From Stenopsyche tienmushanensis (lineage: Eukaryota > Arthropoda > Insecta > Trichoptera > Stenopsychidae), in the NCBI GenBank assembly GCA_008973525.1, contig WACJ01000007.1:372001-436000 (forward strand): 64,000 nt of DNA. The letters are read 5' to 3'. Numbering within the stretch: the stretch's first letter is position 1; each line of letters starts with the position of its first letter. Position numbers and translations under genes: made by a program. Positions 1 to 12,164 of the stretch are shown here, piece by piece. Below the pieces are notes generated by a model. The model did no database searches, was not told where the DNA came from, and saw only the letters and a program-made list of their open reading frames with translations.

Positions 1-49
1 TCGCTTAAAAAAATGGAATTCTTAAAATGAGTGAAAACATATTAACCCT
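1..49. other. Window edge, no feature seen
   Basis: AT-rich sequence up to the first TTAA of the repeat starting at 50. Nothing recognised. Confidence 0.4.
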
Positions 50-397
50 TTAAAGAAGTAAGACGCAGAGTTGTGTCCAAATTCCAGTGATTCAGAAAGA
101 GCATAGAGAGTATAATTCGCACATCGTACGATTGTATAGATCGTTAATCCAAATTTATCGACTAATAATGATATGTGAATAATATCATGAATCGATTTCA
201 AGTGTATTTTTTATGTTTACGCAGGAAATAACCGAATATTGTATGTAACAGTGTTTATTTATTTATGTACAAGCTTCATACACGCTGCGACGGTCCTGAC
301 AGATAAGTGAATTTGTAGGGATGATAAGTGTCAGACTTATAAATATAGCATCTATGTCTATGATGATTTAAAATTAGCTCACTAGTCAAAGTTTTAA
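50..397 (+). repeat. TTAA-bounded non-autonomous repeat, family R1, copy 1
   Basis: Runs from TTAA at 50-53 to TTAA at 394-397. Its inner part (about 150-390, containing GACGGTCCTGACAGATAAG and CATACACGCTGCGACGG) recurs at 6062-6300, 10110-10510 and, inverted, 25198-25652. TTAA at both edges points to piggyBac-type mobilisation. No coding capacity. Confidence 0.7.
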
Positions 398-2155
398 CAA
401 GAAGAAACATCTGTGTAATGCTTTTAATGTTAAATAAAATTTGAATAATTTTAATATATCTGTTATTTTAATTTTATGTGAGTGTGTAGCTAAGAAGTTT
501 CATTTCTACCGCTTTTTACTCAGTTTTTACAAACATCCCCCGCTGATCCCCTGGGCGAGCGTTCTAAATGAAACACTGAGGTTATGTTACCTTCAATATC
601 GATACATGATACTGACGAGTTGGATCTTTTGTGTCAGAACTAGCAAAGTATGATATACTATATAACTGAAAGACACTTCTAAAGCACTATTTTTTGAATG
701 ACAAAATTGTAAGCAGGACAAACGAAAAGCGATATGGTAATAATGGATAATGTGACCTACTGATAAAGAGAAACTTGTAAACGTGTAATGGATAAACAAG
801 TCCTGGTACGTATTCTGGGTCCACCAGCGAACTTCCTAATCGGTCAAAGCCGACCAACAAAACCCACATTGGCGTCCGCACGAGTAAATTTATTCCGAAG
901 TGCGAATACCAAACTAGATTAACCGATATAAATTGCCGCATTAACAACGTCCGCCTCGGAAAAGGCATTGAAAATACGAAAATTAATACAAGGTAAATGC
1001 GCACCGCATAATCTTCAACAGTACATATACAAACTGAAAGAGAAAACGCTTATTTACAAGGAAGGTTTAACACGAGAAGCATCAAAAAACGATTTAACAG
1101 GCCGCTACTAAGCCGAACAAAAACTTCCTACGGCTGTCAGCTACAGGTAAGCGCCGCTTATCGTAGTTTCCAATGGAGCAACAAGGAAACAAATCGGAAA
1201 TAACGAGAAAAAAAAACCTACTTTTTATCCGACTGTAGCAAATTTTTCTTCTGCTAATATAGACAAACATAAAAAAATAACCCGAAAAAACGAAACCCGT
1301 TGATATTTTTTTGAAGAAATACTTTCACACCAGCTTGAAATACTGTTAATAAAAACATGAACAAGAATGCTAATCGATCAATAAATATTACCAATAAAAA
1401 ACCTACGCTTCCTATTCATATTGTGATATGTATTTGAAGCACATTTTATATTTTTTGGGCTCGAAATGAAATCGTAACATGGATGAAAAATGTGCTCTGG
1501 GTGACGAAAAACCATATGAAGAAAATTGAATTGTATACAAATTGAACAATATTTTTTGTATGCAAAAGGATATTTTGGCCCGATACCGCAATTGACTGCT
1601 GCCAAAATTATAAAATTTTCTTGGCAAACTCTGTCGAACGAAAATTACATCAACGAACAATGGACTGTGATTAAAAAATATCAAGAGAACTAATATGAAA
1701 CATTTTAAATTAATCATCGACGTTAAATTCATTGGCTCGATAAGGATTTTCATCAATTACTTTGTATCAACGCAATGACACCTAATGCTTAAAGCAACAT
1801 ATAATCACTATAGCGATGATGATCTAGCAAGTTTAAAAAAAATAAAATAAATAGAAATGGGTAAATATAAACTATAAACGTGGAGGGTTCGCCGGGACAA
1901 ATGTTATCAACTTCGCATCATTGTAGCTGCCAAGCCGATAAATCACATGCATGAATCACTATGTTCTTAACCAAATATAAAAACAGATATGTGTTCCCAA
2001 TGGAATTCAAATGTAAAACATTTGGTCGAACGAGAAGTTGTACAATTTGAATCGGCAATTAATTGTGAAAAAGCAATACAACAATGTCCTACAAAATCAA
2101 TATTTTCTTAGAGAAAATACGGTCCATGAAACATGTGACGCGTTCATCAACAGGC
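398..2155. other. Intergenic, degenerate repeats, no gene recognised
   Basis: Positions about 540-640 match part of the R5 repeat (GCGAGCGTTCTAAATGAAAC and ACCTTCAATATCGA). Open frames on the minus strand (687-1004 and 1412-1756) have no recognisable motif and are read as chance frames in AT-rich DNA. The stretch around 800-1140 is less AT-rich and could be an old element fragment, not identified. Confidence 0.4.
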
Positions 2156-3385
2156 TTAACACTCTCGTCGCCAACCGTGAATCGGTGTTATTTCTCACGG
2201 GACTCAAATTTGATAGTCGGAACATAAACAGAAGGAATAGCGATGCGATATTATAATACACGGGATAAACACGGACGCGACATGTAGAACTTTTTTCCAG
2301 GCACCAATTACTCTTGTCATTAGCTAAATTAACGAAAACAGAGTGAAGATAAGCAAGTGCGAACAGACAAGGGTAGGACTGCAAGTTTCGACGTCGTTCT
2401 CGAAAGATATTTAGACAGTTGTCATCTGGGAGACATTATAGAAAGATGTTCGTAAAGTTAACATTATAGAAGTGCGTAACAGCGAGACGTTGAATTCGCT
2501 TTTCGGAGACTTCACTGCACTTATCCCGGAACCTTCATTCATCAACATATCAGTATTTTTTATACGCAAATGAGAAAATTACGGGAACTTCTGGTAAAAA
2601 AATGGTTATGGTCGGAAAATGCTGAGGCCGACAATGAAAAGAAAGCGAAAAAAGCGTTTCACGGTTTAGAAATTCATAAAAATCCGCAGGGCAAATATAT
2701 TAGGAGGAATTTGTTAAATACTAAATACTAAATAAAATTCCTTTCTGCTGAGACACGGACTAAAACTCGCAAAATTCCCGATTTCTCGACAAATTATTTA
2801 TTTCCGTCGCTGCAGATGAATATTTATATACTGTAATAATTTGATGTGATTCGTAATTATATTATGGAGAAATACAAAAATTCTGAACCCCGTATCTATT
2901 ATATATCATATCGATATTCCCATTATTAGAGTCGAGGTGTAGTAAATACATCACCGGTAGGGAAAGATTAATATAACAATTTGATAACAATTTAAAAACA
3001 TATATGTACTGTACATGTGTATACATAGATTAGACAGTTACTGCCCCTGGGCGTCGCCTAAGCTCGCCAATTAGTAGTTACGCCACTATTTTCAAGCGTC
3101 CAGATTTCGGCGGGAATGTCTCGATTTAGTAACCTTCATTGTGTTGGTGAGGTGTACGAATTCTGTCAGATAAAAATTTCAATCAGGATTGGATTTCCTA
3201 GTCCTAATGGTTCAAAATCACCTCATATGTGTTTGATTTTTTTTATATTGTTTATTTTATATTTACATGTGCTAATTCCATTAAATAGAAATGAAATAAC
3301 TTATTAAATCGAAACTATGCGACGGCGCCCATGCTGGGGAACGCCCGTCGCGCATATATAGTGGACGCAGCGACGAACGAGTTAA
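2156..3385 (+). mobile_element. TTAA-flanked element, family R0, copy I, with hAT insertion
   Basis: Bounded by TTAA at 2156-2159 and 3382-3385. Left end TTAACACTCTCGTCGCC; right end, inverted, TTAACTCGTTCGTCGCTGC: an imperfect TIR of about 16 bases. Same ends and internal blocks at 5567-6049 and (inverted) 25649-26794. The centre (about 2510-3212) is a hAT remnant in opposite orientation to those at 8683 and 17505. No transposase frame of its own. Confidence 0.75.
2510..3212 (-). mobile_element. hAT remnant nested in R0 copy I
   Basis: Inverted match to 8683-9200 and 17505-18010: shared blocks include CTACACCTCGACTCTAA, GTGGCGTAACT, AATCTGGACGCTT and ACGGAAATAAATAATTTG in complementary orientation. 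Its outer end ATTGGATTTCCTAGTCC resembles the ends of the other copies. It lacks the hATC coding end seen in copy 8683-9548. Boundaries approximate. Confidence 0.6.
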
Positions 3386-5566
3386 TGGCGTAATTCAGAC
3401 CGATGTTCGCTACATTTGAACAATAAACTATGATTCGTAAAATACAAATATTTCCTAATATCTTTTGATGATTTGAAATTACCTAACTTTGATGCGTATA
3501 ACTGGACAATCTGCATTATATACTTGACATCGCAAGTCTGATTCGGGCATAAATCAAAGATACGGTACTTCTGGAGGCGCAATCCATCATCTTTTATTGA
3601 TGCTCAGATTTGAAAGAGCCAATGCGAATAAAACGGGCGATTTGAAAAATATTTACATTTCATTGAATATCAAAAAGAGTATACTAGGAAAATATCGCAG
3701 TCCACCTGTCGTTGTAATCGAGCAACGCAGATATGATCCCACGCATCCTTCATACTCGTTCATATAAATCAGCTCGAAGATAAACGAAAGTGACTCCCAC
3801 GGGAGGTTCAATAATGAATATTTTATGTGAATGTCTAATGCCTTCAGTAAGTAACAAACGCAAAAACAAACAACACTCTGAACATATAATAGGCGCTAAG
3901 CAACAATGAACGCCAAAAAACGAAAAAACGACTGAAACATATCTGAATCGAAGAGGCGTGGGCGTTTGTATAGCAGACGATGAGGAACTTCCGATCATTC
4001 GGTGCATGCACTTCGATGACGCTATTCGGGTGGTTTAAAATAGAATTACAAAATAAATTTGGCAGATCATTGAACACCGGAATTTGGACAGGGAGTCGAA
4101 TCGAATTTATGCATAAAAGAGAGCCATCTCGAGCTTCGATTTTAGGCGGACGAGCAGAGAAAAAAACAGTCAAAAGCAGGTAAGCAACCCCAAAGAATAA
4201 AACCTGCCGGGGCGCGGTTATTAAATTGGGGAGCACCGCGTTTGGCCAAAGATAAAAAAAGTGTACCCTAAAATAGAAACACCACAATGAGAGTCGTATC
4301 TACACGTCCGCTCCTTTTTATAGCTCGATTTTGGTTCGGCTCCCACGATTTTCGTCCATCCTGAGACGAAAGATAAAAACACAGGTAAACATATTCATGC
4401 AAATCACGGTTAACATATTTAAATTCCCAACCACATACCCGTAGTGAATAAAAATTAATTAGCTGCCACCAACATAGATGAACGCCGAGCGTAAGTCAAA
4501 AAGCAATAGATGTTTTAGAGATTAATATGAAAAGTATATGGCAACTCGAAAAAACTTACGAAGTATCCTTTTGCTCGTTCGAACGCTTGTTACACGAGCC
4601 CTTAACCTTATTGATGCCGTCTGAGAAACGTTTTCGCTGATTCCTGAAACCAATGGATCTTTGAAATGTGATTTATGCTTCTTTTGCGTAATAATTTCGT
4701 TGAAAATGAAACTAATTTCATCCCCGGTTTGCATCCAATTGCTCGTATTTGGATTGCGACAAATCCAATAAATTCTACTTCGGCCGATCGCACATTTAAT
4801 TGATAATTTATCAAAATCAACGGAATGTTTTATCTGGTTTGCGAAATATTGCAACTTTAATTAATTAATAATGCGATGCCATCGAATTTTGCAATAATTT
4901 TATCCCAATCGCATTTTTTTAAAGATTAGCATCTAGCAGAGCAGTAAAATTATGTCCTAATAAAATTTATCTGACATTTTTACATTGATCTAAACAGATT
5001 ACACCAATATATTAAATATTTACAATAATCATATAATATTATTCTAGAGAATAAACAATATATGCAACAATGTCAATAAAAACTTACGCTTATTGTTACA
5101 AGAATATGCGTTTATTCTATGAATGCAAACATTTTATGAATTTTTATCTTTATTTAAATCTATTTTAAAAAAAACACAATGTATTTTTGTGACAGACTAC
5201 GATAAAAAGGAATGCTAACACATAAACTACAAAGAATAATTCTTTAAAATACATCTTAGGAAATACAAATATTTGATTATTGTTTTACAATCGTTTGTTA
5301 AGAATGGATCTGTTTACCCTATTCTATACATCTATTTATTGCAATATGCAATCCACGTAATCATTATTTTGTTCCACATGGATTCGAATATTCAATCTCG
5401 GTTATAACGAGCACAAAGGACCGAAGTTAATTGCTCTTTATAAATAATACATTTCTTATCTCGGTGTGTACAATAATGCGAAATTCAAAACTATGTATCA
5501 TTTTTTTAAAATCTTGTATAAATATGAAAAATTCGTAAAACTTAAACAGCGTACAGAATTAACCCC
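3386..5566. other. Intergenic, nothing recognised
   Basis: AT-rich. Open frames on the minus strand at 3844-4287 (147 aa) and 4522-4854 (110 aa) show no family motif. The second ends next to a GTAAGT-like donor (about 4556), so an unrecognised exon is possible but unsupported. Confidence 0.35.
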
Positions 5567-6049
5567 TTAACACACTCGTCGCCAACCGTGAATCGGTGTT
5601 GTTTCTCACGGGGCCCAAATTCGATAGTCGGAGCGTAAACAGAAGGAATAGCGATTCGATATTATAACGGGCGGGATAAACACAGACGACATGTGTCGAA
5701 TCTTCTCTCAGGTGTTGTTTTATCTTAGATCGATAAAGCTTGACTCTGTCATTAGTCAAATTAACAAAAACAAAGTGAAGATAATGCAAGTTTCGAGGTC
5801 GATCTGGAAAGATATTTAGTCAGTTGTCATCTGGAAGACATTATAGAAAAACGTTCGTAAAGCTTAAATCGGTAAATCGTTATAGAAATACGTAACAGTG
5901 AGACGCTGGATTCGCTTTTCGGAGGCTGAATGACTGACTGACAAATTCTCGATTGCCAGGGAGCGAATGAAAATATAAAAAGGGTCGCAAAATATTGTCG
6001 TAAAACGCCCGTCCATCATATACGGCGGACGCAGCGATGAACGAGTTAA
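5567..6049 (+). mobile_element. TTAA MITE, family R0, copy II (internally deleted)
   Basis: TTAA at 5567-5570 and 6046-6049. Left TIR TTAACACACTCGTCGCC, right TIR (inverted) TTAACTCGTTCATCGCTGC. Copies I and III carry an extra central block (an AT-rich stretch containing ATTTCTATTTAATGGAATTAGC in inverted sense) that is absent here, so this 483 bp copy is an internal-deletion derivative. Confidence 0.8.
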
Positions 6050-6300
6050 CGGAGTAATACACTCAATATGTGAATAATATAATTAATCGATTTCAAGTGT
6101 ATTATTTATGTTTGCTCGAAGAAGTGACCGAATATTGTGTGCCATCGACAGGGTTTATTTATTTATGTACAAGTTTCGTACACGCTGCGACGGTCCTGAC
6201 AGATAAGTGGATTTATACGACGATAAGTGGCGGAAAAACAAATATAACATCTATGTTTATGATGAATTTAAATTAACTCACTACACAAAGGGTCAAAAGA
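6050..6300 (+). repeat. R1 repeat, copy 2, directly abutting R0 copy II
   Basis: Contains GGTCCTGACAGATAAGTGGA and TACGACGATAAGTGGCGGA as in the copy at 10110-10510. It begins at the right TTAA of R0 copy II, the same neighbour relation as at 25649-25652. Confidence 0.65.
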
Positions 6301-8433
6301 TCCATCCAGCAGTTTTTCTTCCGCTATAAAGATGCTTTTGAAGGACTTATATTTGAATTAATTTCCATTTAGATTCAACATCACTAAGTATACAAATTCT
6401 GAGTTTTGATTGAGAATTTGAAGAAAAAAATGTGATTGTGCAAAGCAATAGTTATTGAATTTAAACTGAATTTAAAATTCGACGTATGCTGTAAATAGAT
6501 ACATATTTATACTACATGCAAATAGGCGACATCTATTGCAATTATCAATAACTTTTATTAAATTTATGACAAAAATTGATATTATAGACATGAATAGATA
6601 AATATGATTTTGTAATTGAATAAGAAAATCTGATTTATTTTTGTAAGTCTTGGATAAATGCATTTATTGCGCAAAAACCATAATTTATGTGAGAAATCTA
6701 CGCCAATCTTGACTGATTGAAATTTTTAAAAACACGACTGTGGGAATGGATTGAAAGTCGATTTAAACTTTTTCCTCCTTCCTTACCTATAGGCGTACAG
6801 ACGAATTTTCTCAGTAAATAAACAATGTGGAAAACTTTTGCAATTCGCAAAAAAAATCAAAGGCCGACTTCGTCAAATAGCAGTCACATGAAAATAATCG
6901 GCAAAATTAGCATACTACGGAATTCGGTTAGAAGCCAACTGCAAATTTTACATCACATAAATACACACACTTGTGCGCTACAAACTGGCTCCTATTTGAC
7001 ATTCAAATACGCCATGGCGTTAAATGCGTAAAAAAAATACAAATGTGTACATATCGCGCATAGTTTAGGTCGATCAGAATAACTCGAGCCAAATGACATG
7101 GAAACTCCGCAATAAAAGTATCATTGCCAATCATAAACCCTCACATTCTACAAACTACACGATGGAATCTATTTCTATTTTTTCGCACACATCGGCCGAC
7201 GAGTCCTGCACGAAAAGACCCCGAGCCCTTCTTTAATGCATGGATGAATCTGAGTTTTCGCTGACGGATCTCGCATCTTCTCCGGCAGAAGAAACGATCG
7301 TAGAATACGCGATGACCTGAGCCTCCGCGGGTAGAAGAACTCCGTGTTTACAATGGCTATTGGGAATTCACATATGAATAATTCATTGTTAATACGTCAC
7401 GTCGACTGTAAGTGCTCCCCTAGGTATTTACACTAAATTCGAGTGACTATACATACGCTGGTGCAAGCTACCCAGAGATTTAAACACACGAAGAGGTGAT
7501 ACTCCGTATGTTTGAATACAATTTGTGATGAAAGATACTCAAAACTTATGATGAAAATCCAAATTGTAAATCAGTCAACTTTCGATCTACAAGATCGACT
7601 TTGCACATGTTAAATACATAGGGATTTTAAGTCTTCTGTTAGATAGAAACTCGAAGTAAATTTCTACAATTGGTTCAAAGTACTCATAGCATGAGACAAT
7701 GATCGTCTTTTAAGCGACCAACCTTTACTCCACTTTCTCCACGTATACCGTTAAAGCCAAGGCTAAGGCAATGGGCAACTCTCAGTCAGAAATGAGAAAA
7801 ATTGTTATACGTGCATCGAAGCACAATTACTATGTCGAATAATTGCGATTCATATTCGCTATACGAGTGTTGTATTTTATTGGACTTGAAATTTAATAGC
7901 CGGGAAATGATGAAATAAATCGTGTATTTCAATGAATTTCGAGTCATAAAATCCGGGATTAAGGCTGTTTATGGCGACAAAAGGGGTGGAAGGTCAGACG
8001 CAGTAGGCGTCGTGCAGATCCACGACGGTGGCCTTCAGCGAGATGAAGGCCGCTTAGGGATGAGGACAGACACTCCCACCGTCGGTCGGGCGATGGCCCC
8101 TCTCATTCCTGAAGCCCTAAAGGACGAGACAGGGCACTCGAGGTCCACAACCTGACCCCGGGCTAGACAGATATTTGCACAACTGCACGTGTTGCACAAA
8201 CACGACAAGAATCCTTCAGTCTTCAACAAACAAGCATCCTTCGAAGTCTCGTTCAGAGATCACATTGAAATAAAATTAATTTTGTTAATAATCAGCATAT
8301 TTTAATACTTTATATTTAAACATATCGTATTAAACAGAAAAGGAATAGTCAAATTCATAGAAATACTTTTAAAAAAATCATCAAACATTAAAATTGAAAA
8401 TGAATTATGATTAATGAGCGGATTCCATTATTT
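6301..8433. other. Intergenic, nothing recognised
   Basis: Mostly AT-rich. A GC-richer patch at about 7950-8240 has overlapping open frames on both strands (7922-8155 and 8035-8229) but no motif; it may be an unclassified repeat. Confidence 0.35.
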
Positions 8434-8558
8434 AGACATTATTTAGCGTTAAAAAGATGTCTCACAAGTGATCGTTAGCCTTAAAGTGTGATCACTTCAC
8501 TGCAATAATGGGCATGCTAGTAAACCGTGCACAAGAAACCACGCTCGTGGAATCCGCG
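8434..8558. repeat. Dispersed repeat R4, copy 1
   Basis: About 125 bp with close similarity to 14330-14454 (shared CACTGCA, ATGGGCATGCTAGTAAACC, CACAAGAAACCACG, GTGGAATCCGC). Same orientation. Type unknown. Confidence 0.7.
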
Positions 8559-8682
8559 TATTAATTTGGGCTCAAGCCTGTGAATTAGAAATTATGGAAT
8601 ATTTTCGTCGGCGATCAATTCATTGTATCAAATTACACATCAATCGTAATAACCAATAAATATAATTTTATCATTATTCATT

Positions 8683-9548
8683 CCGGGATCCCGGACCGCT
8701 TTAGATGCTCATGAATCCCGAGATTAGTAAATGTAATCCCGAAAAAATCGCGATTAAATTTTTATTTAACAGAAATCGTACACCTCACCAGCACATTGAA
8801 GGCTACTAAATCGAGACATATTCACCGAAATCTGGACGCTTGGAAACAGTGGCGTAACTATTAATTGGCGAGCTTAGGCGACCACTAAGGGCAGTAACCG
8901 TCTAATATATGTATACCTATATATACTGTACACATATGTTTTTCAAATTGTTATATTAACCTTTCCCTACCGATGATGTATTTACTACACCTCGACTCTA
9001 ACAATGGGAATATCGATATGAAATATAATAGATACGGGGTTCAAAATTTTTGTATTCCTCCGTAATATAATTGCAAATCACATCGAAGTATTCTAATATA
9101 TAAGTGTTCATCCGCAGCGACGGAAATAAATAATTTGTCCGGAAAACGGGAATTTCGCGAGTTTTAGTCCGTGTCTCAGTAGAAAGGAATTTTATTAGTC
9201 ACATTGATGGCATCAACTTGAATTAGCATTTAAATATCTGATGACGATACCTCCAACGAGCTTGCATTTTCAGCAGCAGGTTGCCTGGCTACCAAAATTA
9301 GATCCAGACTAAATGACGAAACACTCGATGCTTTAATGTTACTTCGAGCATATTTTCAAAATAATATTTGATTTTTTAGTGTTTTATTTGTTTATTTTTG
9401 AATTGTATTTTTTATCTTTTCTTGAATAAATAAAATTCTTTCGCCTTCAAACTATTTTTTATATTAAACAAATGGACTTATTAGTAATTTTTGATCTCTA
9501 ATGCAATCCCGGGATCGAAATTTTGGCTCGGGATTGGATTCCCTACTC
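8683..9548 (+). mobile_element. hAT transposon remnant with transposase C-terminus
   Basis: Left end CCGGGATCCCGG; right end GGGATTGGATTCCCTACTC, similar to ends of related copies at 17505 and 3212. Positions 9214-9371 encode the hATC dimerisation region of a hAT transposase (ELAFKYLMTIPPTS, then AFSAAGCLATKIRSRLNDE, DALMLLRAYFQN) followed by a stop. About 12-15 bases coding VETER are missing here but present in the copy ending at 18136. No upstream transposase is left. Dead element. Confidence 0.8.
9214..9371 (+). pseudogene. hAT transposase C-terminal fragment
   Basis: A 52-codon frame in the hATC family, ending in TGA at 9369-9371. The conserved order is kept: hydrophobic L-A-F-K-Y-L, I-P-P-T-S, A-F-S-A-A-G, R-L-N, and the leucine-rich end. 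A small deletion removes the S-V-E-T-E-R segment. No start codon or other domain is present. Confidence 0.8.
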
Positions 9549-9599
9549 ATGTGTGTATGTGCTTTTATTTAAAGATTCGAGCTTAAAATATGAAGATCC

Positions 9600-9835
9600 A
9601 ATATATTTATTTTTTCATGAGCAAAATTTACTAAAACCCTAACTATCATTTCTTAATATTATTAATGGAATGATACGAATATATAAAAAAATTTATATAC
9701 CTTTCAACTTTGTAATTTATAAGTCACGCATAATGTATACTTATCCCTATCAATACCCATCAATTTGAGGGCTCGACTAATTTTATACCTAAATAAACCG
9801 GCTTTATTCGTTGAACTGTTTCTCTGGTAACACAT
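9600..9835 (+). repeat. Repeat R6, copy without mariner insertion
   Basis: Shares GGAATGATACGAATA-like, CAGCTTTGTAATTTA-like and GGCTCGA-TAATTTTATAC blocks with 22855-22940 plus 23530-23660. There the same repeat is interrupted by a mariner, so this copy is the paralogous empty site. Confidence 0.65.
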
Positions 9836-10109
9836 TTTAAGGTAATCAGAACCTAAATAATTAATGAAATCCATTATTCCAGGAAGATCTTCTTAATGTG
9901 TCAAGCCAAATATCAATACGCCGTCTCGAGATTGCTCTGGTATGAGTTCAGATAGAGAACGAAATTAAGCTGTATTAAAGCGAGGAAAAAAATCTAAAAA
10001 TGAAGAGAGCGAGGATTATTTTTATAGTAAAAAGGATATCGAAATGTGCCAGAAAAAGGATTCATTTTTGTCTACTCTTAATTTCATTAGATACACGTTT
10101 TCAAAACAA

Positions 10110-10510
10110 AATTTCAGTGACTCAGAAACAACATTATTAGACGTTGAGCTCGAGAAAGAGACAGACGGAGAGTCTCTTACACGTTGGTTTTGGAGACAAA
10201 CATAGACGGAAAAAGTATCTTGCGTACATCGTATGATTATATAAATCATTAACCCAAATTTATCGACTAATAATATGTGAATGATATAATGGATCGATTT
10301 CAAGTGTATTGTTTATGTTTACGCAAAGAAATGACCGAATATTGTGTGCTATCGACAATGTTTATTTATTTAAATACAAGCTTCATACACGCTGCGGCGG
10401 TCCTGACAGGTAAGTGGATTTATACGACGATAAGTGGCGGATAAACAAATATAGCATCTAAGTTTATGAGGATTTTAAATTAGCTCACTGCTAAAAGGAT
10501 TCAGACTAAG
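10110..10510 (+). repeat. R1 repeat, copy 3
   Basis: Matches the inner and left parts of 25198-25652 in inverted order (AGTGACTCAGAAA, GACAGACGGA, TTTATCGACTAATAATATG, GGTCCTGACAGGTAAGTGGA). The TTAA edges are worn away here. Confidence 0.65.
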
Positions 10511-10657
10511 GGACGATGATTCATCCACGAGGCATTATTCATATCGTTGTTTTTTTTCGAAGAAAATGCGTGTTTCTCTTCACCCGTCATTTTGACAGGT
10601 TTTGATAGTTAAATATTATAAAAAAAGCGATATATCTAGCATTAATATAAACCCCCG

Positions 10658-10764
10658 AGTCTTCTCCCGATAGTCGGAGGTAAAACGACTCGGCGCTCGA
10701 TACGCTTTGCGAAAATAATTCGTTTCTGTGATACGTTGAGTTCTTTCTGTGACTTGTCGGCACC
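10658..10764 (+). repeat. 107 bp direct repeat, copy 1
   Basis: By eye identical to 11056-11162 over 107 bases (begins AGTCTTCTCCCGATAGTCGG, ends TGACTTGTCGGCACC). Both copies continue into a related GC-rich block (CGCCGGGG) and then diverge. Spacer between copies 291 bp. Type unknown. Confidence 0.85.
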
Positions 10765-11055
10765 TCACCGCCGGGGCTGCGCCCTCCGACAGGGCCCCCT
10801 TCATCAGTAAGACCGTTTCATCTTGTCCTAACGAAAATTACACGCGAAACATTATAATATTATGCTAAATTTTATTACATCTCATCCTTCGTTATCGCCT
10901 AAACATGCGGCTTATGGCAAACATCGAAATTCAAAGAAATGCATTTTTTGTGCCTTTCTTTTCTCTACCTCCAGTGGGCCGTTCCCAATCGACGCTTAAC
11001 TGTAATAAAATTAAGGACTTAAAAACCTTTCAATAATTGTCAAAGTTTAACATTC

Positions 11056-11162
11056 AGTCTTCTCCCGATAGTCGGAGGTAAAACGACTCGGCGCTCGATA
11101 CGCTTTGCGAAAATAATTCGTTTCTGTGATACGTTGAGTTCTTTCTGTGACTTGTCGGCACC
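11056..11162 (+). repeat. 107 bp direct repeat, copy 2
   Basis: Second copy, followed by CGCCGGGGA, a run of 11 C and a stretch with TATATAAAA at about 11250. The layout (repeat, TATA-like box) would fit a retroelement promoter or LTR piece, but no coding partner is seen. Confidence 0.85.
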
Positions 11163-12164
11163 CTCAACGCCGGGGACCCCCCCCCCCCTGCACTCTCCCC
11201 CGCGCAAGTTCATTCGTACGCTCTGACGAAACGCCGACTACACTTGTATATAAAATTCGCGAGTGACGCCGAAAAACATTGTTTTTACGACATCTGCACA
11301 AAAAATGGAACATCTTCACCGCGTCACTTGAGAGGAACTACAACAAGGATAATAACGCAAGTAAGATCATAATAATCCAAGCTTCCAAGGTAAGTGAATT
11401 AACAAATACTCGCACACATCCGCCTCCTACTATCACATAAACGCGGGAACACTGGGAGCAAAATGCTTTTTCGACTGCTCCCATAATACAATCTTGACTA
11501 TAAAACTATTTGATATGGACCTGACTATTTGATATTACTTGATACCTGACTTTAACCTATTCGTTTCAGCTATGTCTATATATCTGTTTCCAGTTACTCC
11601 CAGTCTGACCGATTAAATATTATTTGATTGTGCCCGGTAGACACTAAACGTCAAAGTTCGAATACTGTGATGCGACATAACTACCCCTTGCTAATACAAT
11701 TTGACTAATACTTTTGCGGCCTAACCACATTTGACTACTCCTAACTATTATACTTATACGATTTTATGTATTTTAACTATTGGCCACTTGTCTAGTACCT
11801 TTTTACAGAGTAGATACTTAAATACTCTTCTAACAGCAAGCTGATATCCAGTTTATATACTATTCATTGCTTTTTATACGAATCTTAACTTGCATGTCGC
11901 TCGTTGTCTCTTGCATGGTCTTCCCTACTTAGCAGTATGGAACTCGAGGAACCTCACCGGTTCGGATCCGAGAAGCTCTAGGAACGGAGCAGGAACAAGA
12001 AGAACACCAAGAAGACGGCCTCGAGGAGATGCATTTGATGATCTTTACTTTGCAACGAAAAACAACATTGTCTTCCGTTGACTTCTATATCGTTTTGTAA
12101 TCGCCGAACTGAGAGGGGCAACCTGAAAAAATGGCGAAACCACTCAGTTTCGAATTCGCTCGGG
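11163..12164. other. Intergenic, nothing recognised
   Basis: AT-rich with a few GC-richer spots. A short frame at 11890-12081 has an arginine-rich end and no family match that I recognise. Confidence 0.3.

Noticed and set aside
687..1756. Two minus-strand frames above 100 codons
   Set aside because: Hydrophobic, no motif, overlapping other frames; treated as chance.
3844..4287. 147-codon open frame on the minus strand
   Set aside because: No family motif, conflicting frames on the other strand (3980-4183), aromatic-rich composition typical of AT-rich chance frames; no splice context.
4522..4854. 110-codon minus frame with a nearby GTAAGT donor
   Set aside because: Plausible as an exon but unrecognised and without a partner exon in phase; not called.
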